The notes under the pieces are model-generated. The model saw only the letters and a list, made by a program, of their open reading frames with translations, was not told the origin of the DNA and ran no database searches. DNA of 64,000 nucleotides from Symbiodinium natans (Eukaryota; Sar; Dinophyceae; Suessiales; Symbiodiniaceae), in assembly GCA_905221605.1 (NCBI GenBank), contig CAJNDS010000078.1, positions 146,001 through 210,000 of the forward strand, written 5' to 3'. Below, piece by piece: positions 44,690-55,528 of the stretch. Position 1 is the stretch's first letter. Every line of letters begins with the position of its first letter. The position numbers and the translations under genes are program-made.

Positions 44690-45175
44690 AGCGCATTCGG
44701 CGCAAATCGGCGCATTCAGCGCAAGTCGGCGCATTCAGCGCAAGTCGGCGCAATGCAGCGCAATTCGGCGCAATGCAGCGCAATTCGGCGCAATGCAGCG
44801 CAATTCGGCGCAATGCAGCGCAATCCGGCGCAATGCAGCGCAGTGAGCGCAATGCAGCGCAATTCGGCGCAATGCAGCGCAGTGCAGCGCATCCGGCGTG
44901 ATTCAGCGCAATTCGGCGCAATGCAGCGCAGTGCAGCGCATCCGGCGTAATTCGGCGCAATTCGGCGCATTCAGCGCAATTCGGCGCAATGCAGCGCAGT
45001 GCAGCGCCGTAATTCGGCGCAAGTCGGCGCATTCAGCGCAATTCGGCGCAATGCAGCGCGGTGCAGCACATCCGGCGTAATTCGGCGCAATTCGGCGCAT
45101 TCAGCGCAATTCGGCGCAATGCAGCGCGGTGCAGCACATCCGGCGTATTTCAGCGCAATGCGGCGCAATTCGGCG
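44690..45175. repeat. 10-bp CGCAAT array, copy 2
   Basis: Same array as 41559-42055 with one decamer missing at its right end. Confidence 0.95.
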
Positions 45176-45222
45176 CAGAGGACTCGACCTCGAATCCAGT
45201 CCCGGAGCCCGCACCCACTGTT

Positions 45223-45230
45223 TGAATTTC
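45223..45230. repeat. right 8-bp flank TGAATTTC
   Basis: It matches 38834-38841 and lies two bases beyond the last TIR base. It supports insertion of the whole dimer as one unit. Confidence 0.6.
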
Positions 45231-45426
45231 TTCCTTTGAATTGAAGCTGAAGATGCGTGAAGGGACTTGCAAGCAGCACGTGGAATGGGGGGGGGGGGGG
45301 GAGGCAACTTTTGCAAGTGGCAGCCATCCTAGCTGCTGACTGTAAGCTCTATTGGCCCCACCTTGATCCTCTGCTGTTCCAAACTGATGTGCTTTGCAAA
45401 CTTGACACACCATTTACTGTGCTCAG

Positions 45427-45507
45427 AGTTACACACCTGCCATGAACAGGGCTTCAGAGGAGGTCAAAACTTTGGGAAACACCATCCAGGGCATGAATAG
45501 TCCGTAA
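45427..45507 (+). CDS. candidate terminal exon
   Basis: After an acceptor TGTGCTCAG ending at 45426, a frame reads SYTPAMNRASEEVKTLGN, then TIQGMNSP and TAA at 45505-45507. The pattern resembles a short C-terminal helix. A longer open frame also runs through 45257-45445. A G run (45288-45301) upstream could disturb frames. The gene it belongs to is not identified. Confidence 0.35.
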   Translation, partial: SYTPAMNRASEEVKTLGNTIQGMNSP

Positions 45508-45604
45508 AGTCCTCCCAGTGTCTTTCAGACAAAGATTGCAACAACGAGAGGAGGCCTGCAGATACTGGTAAGATATGACATTAAGATTCACTGGGTACGT
45601 GTGC

Positions 45605-45641
45605 TAGTAAGTAAGTAAGTACTTAAGTAAGCAAGTAAGCG
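45605..45641. repeat. GTAA tetranucleotide repeat
   Basis: About eight AGTA/GTAA-type units with a central TACTTAAGTAA palindrome. Confidence 0.8.
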
Positions 45642-45806
45642 TCAATGTCTGTCTGTCAATGCTAGTGCCAGTGTTTTAGTGTTTTCTATTTGTTGTTTTT
45701 TTTTTTTTAATGTGTTGTTTTGCTTGTTGCGTTTCAATAGTGTGCATGCCTCGGAGTCAATGTCAATGGCTGTCTGTGTCGTGTGCTCACCGCATAAATC
45801 CGCAAA

Positions 45807-47554
45807 ATGGTTTGTCTCCCCACACCTGCAAGGCAGTTCGAGCTCTCAGAGATGTTGAAGCAGCGCATGTCGGCAATCGACATGCTGTTGGAGCACCCGC
45901 CCGATTTCCAGCACAAACCAGATTGCCCACCTCCTCATATAGCGTTGCAAGACGAAGCAGAGTGGTGGAGGCAACGAATTTCAGAGTTATCAAAACCGCC
46001 GCAACCACGAGAACCTCGAGAAGACATGCAAGAGGTCAGCTATGTCAGCTCTCGGGATGGTTCTTGGGAAACTCCCAGAAAGTCCTGGTCGCGAGGGCGA
46101 AGCTTCGTTCGTGCCGGGCATCAGCCTGTCCCTCAACCCCCTGGACGTAAGCCCAAGGCCCAGCTCTTTTGCTTGACCTTGAAGAGTGTATGCCACGCTT
46201 TCTTCACTGTGTCCTACCTGTAGACCGCGTAGATAAGTGGGGTGAATGTACCGTTTCGTCCGAGGCACCAAGTTACGGGAGAAGCCTAGTTTGTGCATGC
46301 TTTGTTAAGCCTGAGCCGTGCTCGAACCGCAGGGCCCTTGAATCAAGCCGAAAGCGCGCTACATAGTTCCCCCTTTGGTCATTTTCAGTTTTGTAGTCTT
46401 GACAGTATGGCTTGATAAAGCATGTTGCATACTTGCCCTTGGCTGACCTAGGAGTTAGGAGTCTACTCGCCCTTTTAACCACCCGCCAACCACAGGCCGT
46501 GGGATGGGAGGAGCGTTTGCCTCAGAGCGCTTCGCTCGACAGGCTTACTGAGGTTCCACTTAGTGATGCCAACATAGACGAGGGGCCCTGAAGCTGCCCG
46601 CCATGCCGATTGAATGTTGCTGAATGTTGCTGATCACATGGTGAAGCAAAGCTTCCATGTAAAACCTGAGCAAGATGACGGTGTAGGGCTAGTGTCATTA
46701 CAGATGCAGCCAAACGATTGCCTGCTAACAGCAGATTAAAGTTTCACAGTTTTCACAAGTTGGCATGCTAAAGCTAAAGCCGATTCTCAGTCTCTTTGAG
46801 CGGTCCCTGACCAATCTCAGCTCGCTGTGCTGCTCTTGTAGCAGATACCTTTGGGTGGCAGACGGGCTGCTTGTGGATCACTGGTTCCGAAGAAAAACCG
46901 CGCAGAATCGGTTCAACTGCACAGAGCCTTCCCTAAAGATGGACATGCCGCGTCGTTCATTCAGCACAGTCAAGACCCCGGAGTTCAGGTCTTTGACCTC
47001 CGTGGCCGTGCTGGCATAGTCGATGCTGTTCTCCTGCCTGGTGCAAGATCTCTGGAGGCAGGTAAGCAGTCGCTGCTAGTTGCTAACTTAGCTCCAGTTT
47101 GTTGATGTTAGTTGTGTGCCCATCATGGTGAAACAAGAAGACGCAGACACCAGAACCTGGTCGACTGGGCGGAAAATACGCCAGCTCAAGAATTCCGTAT
47201 TGTGAGGGAAGGAAAAACCTAGTAAGACCATGAGAGCCCTTTTGCCGACAGATGACATTGTTTCTCACTTTCGTTTCAGCGCGGCAACTCGTCTCAGGAC
47301 CCGTTCGCGATCAAGCGGCCTCACGAAGTAATGAGCGGAATGAGCGTGGTTGCCCTTGGTTCGCCGACTCTTCAGTTGCTTCCAATGTTGTTTCCCATGC
47401 GCGATGCGAGACACTTCCGTTTCGCCTTCATGTTCGTGATGTTTGCGATGTTTTGACTCGTTGTGTTGTATTGTGGTGTTTTCAAGGCAGCCGTTTCTGT
47501 CCCTGCACAGCTTGCGTCACCCAGCCGTGGTCCAAGCTCGATGATATGACCTAA
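45807..47554 (+). CDS. three-exon gene model of 240 aa, unknown function
   Basis: Exon 45807-46034 begins with ATG (AAAATGG context) and reads RQFELSEMLKQRMSAIDMLL then ALQDEAEWWRQRISELSKPP, a coiled-coil-like charged helix, ending at donor GAG/GTCAGC. Exon 46842-47061 follows acceptor CTTGTAG and reads LVPKKNRAESVQLHRAFPK and VQVFDLRGRAGIVDAVLLPG up to donor CAG/GTAAGC. Exon 47280-47554 follows CGTTTCAG, begins ARQLVSGPVRDQAASRSNE and stops at TAG or the equivalent at 47554. The three lengths sum to a multiple of three, and both junctions keep frame (phases 0 and 1). No family is recognised. Extra exons inside the 807-nt first intron are possible. Confidence 0.5.
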
Positions 47555-47559
47555 AAGTG

Positions 47560-48120
47560 GCGGGACATGAAGCTGAGTCGTGAGCAGCCATGTCAGTTGC
47601 CATGACTTTGTAGCGATTTCATGCAATTTCAGCACATCCCAGAGCCGAGGCAAAGAGCTCAGGCGGACGGTTGATACTTGATTGCCAACTCAAAAATTCC
47701 ATTCTTTGTGTGACGTTGTTCCAGTGTTGTTCCTTCACTGCCGGGGTGGAGAGGTCCAGGCAGGTCACTGCTGGGAACCGCTGCCTCCGCTCTGGGAAAC
47801 TACGCAAGGTGCGGATATGTGCGGATGGTGCGCACCGGACATGGTTGCAGCCTGGTTGCATGCGGTTGATGGGTTGCAGGTCGTGGGTGGCCTCACGCAA
47901 CACTGCCAACGGCTATTATCAGCGTGATCATGAAGGATGCCCCTTCCTGATCCCTCAAAAGAAACTCCAGAGTCATGGTCGGGTAAGCGGTCTGCATATC
48001 TGATCATATCTGCATAACTAGGGAGGCTCACGCCCAGCCTAAAATCCACGCAGAAGCATCACTGTTTGGCAGCCCCTGAAGCCTTCGGCGCATCATTTCC
48101 TTGGCAAAAACGCTGTTCGT
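47560..48120. other. open on both strands, unresolved
   Basis: A + frame (47671-48003) and minus frames (47619-47909; 47765-48049 with GVSLPSYADMIRYADRLPDH) overlap. The minus reading at 47950-48049 is the most protein-like. No call. Confidence 0.3.
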
Positions 48121-48479
48121 GAGAGAGAGTGTGTGTGTGGACTTGCGTTGCTAAGCGTCGTTGAGGGTGAGGGTGAATGTGCATGAGGGCGAGGCCTAGG
48201 GAAGGTGGGGGCATGTGGCTGTTGAGATTTTCAGGGAAAACTCTTTACGGTTGTCTTCGCGTTTCTTCTGCTGCTGCCGCTGCTCCGAGCTCATTTCCTT
48301 CAGTTTTTTTCGCTGTTCCTACGTTCTCTTGCGCACGGCGGCTGCCTCGAAGCGGGTAGGTGTTTAGCACCAGTTAAGCACCACATCGCTGAACAACAGC
48401 ATGGCCAGAGACTGCAAGTTCCAATGGCATAAACAACAACTGTAACAACACCCCCGCAAAGTTTGTTTAAAACAATTGA

Positions 48480-48880
48480 ATAATTGGGGGCGTACACACA
48501 CTTTATTATTACGTAGAGAGTGTTATTATTGCTTTTATAAGGAACGTAGTGAACGCATGAAACGTAATGATGACACGAACGAGGAGAAAAGCCCCAATTT
48601 TATAATGAAAAGGTCAGGAGTGAATAAAATGAATGACGCACGCTTTTAATGCATAAAATTCGGGCGTTCGTGAGTTTACTTCGTTCCACTTCGTTCATAC
48701 GCCCGCATAATAATTATAATGAAAGGGCGCGCGTGAACTCGCCCCTTTCATTACTATTATTATGTGGGGGCGTGAAGTGAGAACGAAACCCCTTGGCAGT
48801 CATGTGTCGTGTCATCCTGTTCGTGAATTCGCTTATTTCATTCGCTCTTTCACTCGTGTCTTTTTACTCACATTTAATAT
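48480..48880. repeat. AT-rich foldback region with inverted repeat
   Basis: It is AT-rich compared with its flanks. An imperfect hairpin has arms 48701-48729 and 48740-48772, sharing CGCATAATAAT/ATTATTATG and AATGAAAGGG/CCCTTTCATT, with a loop of about 10 bp. Related words (TTTATTATTACG, ACTTCGTTC) recur to the left. It resembles a small foldback or MITE-like insertion. Ends are not defined. Confidence 0.6.
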
Positions 48881-49450
48881 TATGGCAAGTTTACGGATCC
48901 TAGGTCTGATTCCATCTGCTTCTTGGAGTCTGCCACAGCACACAATGCAAGTCGGGGGATTACGAAGTACAAACCTAGTTCCTCAAACCAGCGGAACGGG
49001 TCTGAGAGGCTTGTGCCGAGTCTCGGGATCAAGATGCGAGAGCTCAAAGCATGCGGTGGTTTTGCCAAGCAACCACACCGCGATTCTGCGCTATTTTCAC
49101 CGTTTGTGCTACTCGATCGTCTCGGGCCTGATCCAGCAAGCGCCAGGGTCGTAGCTGGCGCAACTGCGCGGCGTTGTCTTGTAGGCAGGTTTAGGCCTGT
49201 TTGCTGGCGCAAAAACAGATGCAGGAGAATGGCTTACAGTAGCAATTGGAGGATGCTGGTGACCGCATCCTGTCCGCTGAAGAACTCCATAGCAGCAATA
49301 GCACAAAGGAGAGGCATAAGCGATATGGATCGCTGCTGATTGCGTAGTTTGCTTCTTTGTTGCAGGAGGGCCAGTCAAGATAGCGGGCTTTGCACAAGCT
49401 CGTGAAATCCAAGCGCTTGACTCAGCTTCTGCCATCACGATTCCTTGACC
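48880..49450 (-). CDS. candidate minus-strand exons
   Basis: From right to left: 49465-49370 (GIVMAEAESSAWISRACAKP) and, further left, about 49050-48880 (SDPFRWFEELGLYFVIPRLA, then ADSKKQMESDLGSVNLP and stop). The second piece has a convincing C-terminus. A + frame (48923-49339) competes but is Arg/Ser-rich. It may belong to the same minus gene as 50200-51232. Confidence 0.35.
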
Positions 49451-49807
49451 AAGTTCCCTGACCATTCGACCATACCTACCATTGACAACGAGGTATCACC
49501 TTGGTTGAGCACGGAATTGCCCGTCGCAGCAAAATTTATCGTCCAGCACTTACTTGTATGGGCTTACGTGGCGACACAGACTGTGAAAGCTGGAAGGGCC
49601 GCACGCTTCCCCTTCCGCCACGCACATCCGGGGAAGGGCACGGCATATTTGTTGAGCTGCAGTCGTTTTGATGCATCTCGGGTGTCGGGGCCATTGCTGT
49701 GTCGTCTGACCACTGACCTTGGGAGCATCGAGACCTGTCAATACAAGGTCAGTTGGATGAGTTGGGGAATGTTGGGAACATTGAATTGTATACGTAACAT
49801 GACGTAA
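49445..49807 (+). CDS. candidate + frame, strand uncertain
   Basis: It reads STIPTIDNEVSPWLSTELP and AAKFIVQHLLVWAYVATQTV, a plausible hydrophobic helix. The minus strand (49879-49550) is also open. Low-confidence call. Confidence 0.25.
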   Translation: MTKFPDHSTIPTIDNEVSPWLSTELPVAAKFIVQHLLVWAYVATQTVKAGRAARFPFRHAHPGKGTAYLLSCSRFDASRVSGPLLCRLTTDLGSIETCQYKVSWMSWGMLGTLNCIRNMT

Positions 49808-50199
49808 CATCCTGCAGCCTTTCACCTCAGGATGCTTCGCGACAAGGCGAGGTCTTGATGCCAGCGCCCTACAGCTCAAGCAAGCGGCCCAGCTGTCTCG
49901 AAGCGGATTGTGAGGATATCATACACAGGGAACCACAATTAGGGATAAATGACTGACAAATGCCAAATGCAATCTTGATCGTTCTTGTACGCCCAGGTGA
50001 TGCAACGAGACTGGCTGCAACCTGCGATGCGTACGGTGCTTGCCTGAGTCGCTCGCTTGGTGTGCAAGAGACGCGGTGAAGTGGTGGTGCTGCTATTCGA
50101 GGCCGTGTGGCGTTGTTCTGCTTGGAGTCTCTTCGATGCCTTCAATTGTGGAAAGGCCTGCCGCATCCTGCTGTTGTTTGTGTTGGGGCCTTGTGGTGC

Positions 50200-51232
50200 T
50201 CATCGGCGCGATTGACCCATGACCCATGTGACCCCCATCATTGTTGGAAACTTTCTACTCGGCCTCAAGACGCGCGTCAAGCAAAGCGAAGTCACGGCGG
50301 CAGCGCCGGCACGCTTCCACAGTTTGAGGTGCTCTCGATGTTTGCTGAAACCTTTTGAGCCCATGTCGGCTTGGCGATTGTCGAATGCAACTTGCATGTG
50401 CGCCGGGTTCTCGCTTATGCCACTGCCGAGTGGCTCAAGTAAGCGGCCGCGCTTCCCCTCTGGTTCTAATTTTTTATTCGTCCGGTCGGGACCGCCTCCT
50501 GTCGGACGCCTCCCAGGAGGTCGCGAACCTGTAGCTCCAAATCTGCCGCTTCGGGAAGTACGGCGGCGATTTCGTCTCACTTATCATTGAGCTTTCTGCT
50601 GGAATTCCCAGTGACCGCGCTGACAGCTGGTTGTCCCCGCCGCAGCTTGTGCGCCGTGACCTGGATTACCTCGCGCTCTTCAGGTGTGTCGGCCAGACCG
50701 GTCCAACGGTCCAACGTTCTCTGCAGGCCTCGCTCTCTGTGTCGGCTCGCCTCCGATAGCATAGCTTTTCACGGAGACTGCGAGACTCAGACACTGTTTG
50801 CAAACCAAGTGTCCGCAAAAACAAGCGTCCGCCGTCGTGTTTCGTTTAGCGTATGCGAGAGCTAATTACGATTCATTACAATTACGCGTATGCGAGTGCT
50901 TACGTTCTGGACTAGTTCAGTGCGGGGTTTAATTACATTGTTTCGTCCTTGGAAAACACCAGCATCACCATGCTTTTGCTTCGGTAGACGTTGGGTTGAC
51001 GTTTCGCAGAGTGCAAGAACGCCGCAAGGTTGGCCGTTTCCGCCTCTTGTTGCATTCTCATGATTGTTTGCTGCGTGACACAAAAGCAGATGTGCGAAGC
51101 CGGGGAGGACGTGATGTGCCAGCGGCTTCGGTGAATAGTTTGGCTTATGCGGGTGACGCTCCGACTGTGGCTGTTGAGCATCGACGAGACGATGCAATTG
51201 CAGATGCGCTGCATCACGCGCGCAGGGTCCAA
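50200..51232 (-). CDS. candidate minus-strand multi-exon gene
   Basis: Pieces in transcription order: 51120-50933 (MRMQQEAETANLAAFLHSAK, then YRSKSMVMLVFSKDETM); 50762-50577, ATG start, with ERGLQRTLDRWTGLADTPEE and REVIQVTAHKLRRGQPAVSA; and about 50480-50210 (GKRGRLLEPLGSGISENPAH, MQVAFDNRQADMGSKGFSK, HREHLKLWKRAGAAAVTSL). All three have charged, ordinary composition, and the + readings of the same DNA are Cys/Arg/Pro-biased. Junctions were not established. No family is recognised. Confidence 0.45.
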
Positions 51233-51254
51233 CTATATTTTATCTATCGCTAAC

Positions 51255-51535
51255 GCGAGGCCGTTTCGGCAAGGGTACCGAGGCCGCAGGAAGGGGTAGT
51301 GGGGGTGAGGGAAGGGCATGCGAGCAACAAGCGCAGGGGGGGGGGGGGTGGGGGCAGCGGGGGTGGGGGTGGGGGCGGAGGGTGGGTAGGGGTTTGGGGG
51401 GGAGGGAGTAGGGCAGGGGGGGCAGGGAAGGGGGTAGTGGCCTGGGAGAATCATACGGGCGGGGGATTGCGGGGGTAGGGGGTAGGAAAAGGCAGGGGTA
51501 CCTGGGCCCAAATCCCCCTGGTCCGGGCACGTCGG
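51255..51535. repeat. G-rich tract
   Basis: Long runs of GGGGG with T/A/C interruptions on +, including about 10 consecutive G near 51338. Pro-rich artefact ORFs occur on -. It has many possible G-quadruplex registers. Confidence 0.85.
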
Positions 51536-51539
51536 CCGC

Positions 51540-52080
51540 GACTGGATACAGGTGGACTACGGAGGGTACCGCCTCCGGCCCCGGCGGATTTTGTCATTCA
51601 ATTGGAAGAGGCTTGATTGAGTTGATGCCTGTTTGATGTCAGGCTGCATTCGTTTTGTTCGGAGCGAGGTCGCCACCGGATTCAAGTCGTTGCACGGGTG
51701 TGGCTAAAGCCCAGTTGACAAGGTTGGATGCGTTTTATGCCAAATGCATGAGCACTTTCTAATTCCTTCACTAGCAAAGTTTCAAATGCCGAAGTTCTGA
51801 AGCGGGTTGTCATACATGCACGGGGAGAGAAGGGAGGGGAGGGGGGACGAACTCCCGCCACCCCCACCTTTGGCCTGAGTTAGGATGAAAGCCCCTGACC
51901 TTTAAAACTCCCCCCCCCCCCAACCCAAGGACCTGAGCTTACAGCTTGCAATTCCCCCAAAATTCGAATCCTTTGCTGCGGCATCTGCACGTAAGCCCTG
52001 CCTGCCTAAAACGCTTTGCCGTGCCACCAGGCCCTCGCCTTGCTCTCAACTAAGCCGGTTGGTTGACGGTCGCTCCTGTT
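51540..52080. other. unassigned sequence
   Basis: No gene is supported. A C run occurs at 51910-51920. Confidence 0.4.
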
Positions 52081-52084
52081 GTAG

Positions 52085-52680
52085 GACAGCTCCGGCTGAC
52101 GAACAGCATCGAATGGCTGTCTAACATTGCTGTGCATGAGTGGTCTGTGTTCGAATTTCCCGGTGCCGCGTCCAACAGGCTACCGAGATGCCCAAGTTTC
52201 ATGGCTGTCCACAGCAGGCTCGGAGGTGAAGTTGGCCTCGAGTGTTTGCAAACATGGAGTATCGTAGAAAATGTGAGATGGTATCATGTTAACCAAAGAG
52301 GTCACGCAAACACGCACCACACGCACACGCACGCGCACTCGAACAAACGCATGCACGTACTATTCAAAACTTACTGGTGTATTGACATTTTCGGAGCAGA
52401 GTTCCACTGCAAACACAAGCAGAATCTGCCTTTATAGCTCCTACAGCACCACCATTGTTCCACATGATCTGGGTTCGAAAAGGCGAGTGAGTTGAAAACA
52501 GTGGAACCGTAGGGGATTTTCAACGACCTGAGCCTGGACAGGTGTGGCCAGACTGTTCTTCACGTAGAAACACTCGCAGTGCAACAAGAGATTTCTGGTC
52601 TTGTCTTCAGCGTCCGCGTGTGTTGCAAAGACATGGCTATTGCAGGCCTTGAGAAGGCAAAGGCAAGGCTTGGTCAACGC
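52085..52680 (+). CDS. candidate exons, unknown protein
   Basis: After acceptor CCTGTTGTAG (AG at 52083-52084) the first piece reads QLRLTNSIEWLSNIAVHEWS, then RLGGEVGLECLQTWSIVENV, before a CACACG microsatellite (52295-52345). A second piece after acceptor ACCGTAG (from 52513) reads GIFNDLSLDRCGQTVLHVET, then LAVQQEISGLVFSVRVCCKD and MAIAGLEKAKARLGQ. The two are separated by about 200 bp. Function unknown. Confidence 0.45.
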
Positions 52681-52909
52681 GTCTTGTTACCAGTGTTAGC
52701 GGCTGTTAGCGGTAACATTGACAATGTGCATTGGCCGCATCCACATACTTGTCATGATTCTCAAGCTTTGCCAGTCCAGGTAGGTGCAGGGGAGGGACGC
52801 TTTGAAGACAAGGAGCTCGGAGCCTTGCATGCTGTGGAAGCTGAAACATGTCAAGTCAGGCTGTGATTGCGAACGGTTGTCCGCGGCCGCAAGTGGAGTA
52901 CGGACAAAG

Positions 52910-53665
52910 AAATCCGACAAGTCGAAAAGTCGAAAAGTGGATTTGGACAAGAGCTTCACGCGAAAAGTCCGAAAAGTTCCGAAAAGTCGAAAGGTCGAAA
53001 GGTCGAAAAGTCCCGAAAAGTCCCGAAAAGTCAAAAAGTCGAAAAGTGGAAAATCAAAAAAATGGACACGCGTAAAAGTCGGCAAAGCCCAGATAAGTCG
53101 AGAACTTGCGCAAAGCGTCTGAAAGTCGAAACGTGAACGAGGGGGGGAGGGGGTGGACTGGATGCCCAAAGCGAGCAGCATGCAGCGGCTTGTGGTTGAG
53201 GATATAAGAAGAAGCCTTGTCTGGTTTATAGAGTCGAGGACTGGGGCTTGAAAGTGTCAGGTCGTAAGGCTGAAAGCCTATAGGGTCGAGCGTGACGTTT
53301 TGGTTAGTGGTTCGTTGAAGAGACTGTTGCATGTAATGGAGAATCGCGAAGTTCCTCGGCTGGAACAGCTTCCTTTTTTTGTTTTTTCTGGTGTGTGAGG
53401 TTTTGGTTCGTGGTGCGTAGGAATACCGTTTTGGGTCCCCCCCTCGTTCACGTTTCGACTTTCAGACGCTTTGCGCAAGTTCTCGACTTATCTGGGCTTT
53501 ACCGACTTTTACGCGTTTCCATTTTTTGCTTTTCCACTTTTCGACTTTTCGACTTTTCGTTTAGTTTTTTGTGGGGGGGAGGGGGAGTCCGAAAAGTCGA
53601 AAACCCGAAAAGTCCCGAAAAGTCCCGAAAAGTCCCGAAAAGTCGAAAACTTTTCGACTTTTCGA
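52910..53665. repeat. long inverted repeat with GAAAAGTC-type units
   Basis: The left arm, about 53020-53150, and the right arm, about 53440-53565, are inverted copies sharing AAAAGTCGGCAAAGCCCAG, GTCGAGAACTTGCGCAAAGC and AAGTCGAAACGTGAACGAGG in complementary order, with a roughly 290-bp loop. Arrays of GAAAAGTC / CCGAAAAGT lie outside both arms (52915-53040 and 53585-53670), the right one ending in its own small palindrome near 53650. It could be a foldback element. The ORFs here are Lys/Ser or Phe/Arg readings of the units. Confidence 0.85.
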
Positions 53666-53699
53666 CTTTTCGAGTTTGTGTTTTGAATCTCCGCTGAAT

Positions 53700-54870
53700 T
53701 GAGAGAACGGGTGCTTGCGTGCTAGCCCCAAGTCAGGACTGTGGAAGACCAGACCTGCCGCTTGGTCTGATCATGTCTAGGATGGAGGCCAAAGGTCCTA
53801 GCAAGCGTCAGGTTGAGATCTATCTTCCTATCTTTAGCCGCATCCCCGGATTCTTGACAATCTCAGGCCTTGTCTGGTGATCTATGCGCCACGCCGTGGG
53901 CTTCTGGAGACTGGACCCCCAGCCTGTCACGAGCGAGCAGTTGATGACCGGTGACGACATAATAAAGTCTTAGCTTACTTACTAGCTTGCCTAGAGAGTC
54001 ATGCAGAGACGACACTCCAACCGGCAGAGCATCAAGTTGTTTTTAGCATGGACGGGTCCGAACGACATACTTGTGCAATTATTTCATACTGTTCAAAAGA
54101 CCCACAGGCCTAACACGATCAACACGGTGTAACGGCAATTGAAACGAGCATGCGCATGGTCTAGACGACGAGGTTACAGTGTCATGCACTGCCCGTAGCT
54201 GCATCTCAGCTGCCCTGAATTGTTTGTTGGGGAAAGTGCTCTCGCTGAAGCGATTTGTTCTGATGTTCCGTCTCGCAAGGTTATGGCATCTGTGGTCGTC
54301 GAAGGGTCCTAAACGCCTCGCTGCTAGCTGCGTTGGCTTCTGCCCCATCTTGTGGCAGATACTAAACATAGTAGTTGGAAGATGCGGTAGCTACGATGCA
54401 GATCAGCAGCTGTCGCATCAGACCTAGGCTCGGACTGCTTGCTGCTTTCGCAGGGTGGTCGTGCATACTTATGGTGGTGGCCCAAGTTGAGTTCATCAGA
54501 GATCTAGTTGATCTTGAAATCAACAATAGTTGATAATGTCATCCTCTGTCATCGAACAGCAGCAGGCACGGCGGCAAGCTGGACCGAGTTGTTCGGGTAC
54601 CGGCCCGGGTTCCTGTCTAGTGATGCATGTGCCGATATGTGCCGTCTCTGCCAGCCGGTTGTGGGAGCCGGAACGTCCCCTGCAAGCTGCCTGAACCTCA
54701 GGGCTGGCCATGCAATGCCATGCATGAGCTGTTCTGGATGACAGCACCGCAGGCGTCGATCCGGACAGCGACGCGTTTGATTCTGCCGATTCCGCAGCAT
54801 ATACCTGTCTTGATACATGTGCAAGCTAGTCATGGCATGTCATCGCCCCGGAAGCTAGTTCGCAGCTAGT
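53700..54870. other. unassigned sequence
   Basis: ORFs on both strands (54079-54369 minus, 54179-54427 plus, 54508-54869 plus) are short and none is better than the other. No gene call. Confidence 0.4.
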
Positions 54871-54876
54871 TCGGGA

Positions 54877-55215
54877 CTAATCGCATACGACCACGTATAC
54901 CCCTCGCCAGTCAATGCCGAGCCTCACTGCATGAGGCCGACAGTCACGGCGACACATGCTGAGACATCCGAAGACCGCGAGATACTGCGAGCAGCATGTT
55001 TCCAGGTTGCAATCGTTGTGGCTGACAGTCGTCGTTGCAGTAGAACTTGTTGCCTGAGATGAGATCTTGGGGCAAACGATCGCCTCACAGAAGCTGAGGC
55101 ATCCTCTCTGCGCTGCATTGCGCTGCTGCACGCCCGTCTTTGCGCAGACGAAATAGATGCACAAAGCACGCATCGGAAATCGCTTCAAGCATGCTCTCGC
55201 GATTGATTTTGGCAA
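54877..55215 (-). CDS. candidate ORF, Cys-rich
   Basis: A 112-codon minus frame with ATG start (MPKSIARACLKRFPMRALCI), a Ser/Thr-rich middle and a C-terminal stretch with several Cys. Splice context was not found. Weak candidate. Confidence 0.25.
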   Translation of the reverse strand: MPKSIARACLKRFPMRALCIYFVCAKTGVQQRNAAQRGCLSFCEAIVCPKISSQATSSTATTTVSHNDCNLETCCSQYLAVFGCLSMCRRDCRPHAVRLGIDWRGVYVVVCD

Positions 55216-55528
55216 GCTCGATCAGCTCGAGTTGTAATGTCCTCAGCTCGGACCGGCACTTGACACTTTGATGTCAGGAGCTCAACCGGACAATGCAGCA
55301 GAAGGAGATGTCGGAGAAGGTGCTCCGTTCACGTTCAAATCAATTCATATCCTTGATTCTTTCAGGCAATCCTTAGCAAGCTGGGCTTCGGTAGGGCATG
55401 GGGGTCGGTAGATGCTGTAGAGGCCGGTACTGGCACTTTAAGACACCGACACCTACACATGCAGCCACGAGGTTCTTGGCGATCCAGCAACAAGTAAAAT
55501 TGCACATTGCACGGTGGTGTTTTATAGG

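Larger units (their letters stand above)
42100..45222. mobile_element. TIR element, copy 2 (tandem)
   Basis: It directly follows copy 1 with a one-base junction. Spacer, minisatellite and 10-bp array repeat copy 1 at an offset of 3,131 bp with almost no change. Differences I can see: 128 bp fewer in the CCCGCTAAA array, G to T at 43616, a 10-bp deletion near 45165, and a base change in the right end (17 of 24 matches between 42101-42124 and the reverse complement of 45197-45220). The near identity means either a very recent duplication or an assembly duplication. Confidence 0.65.
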
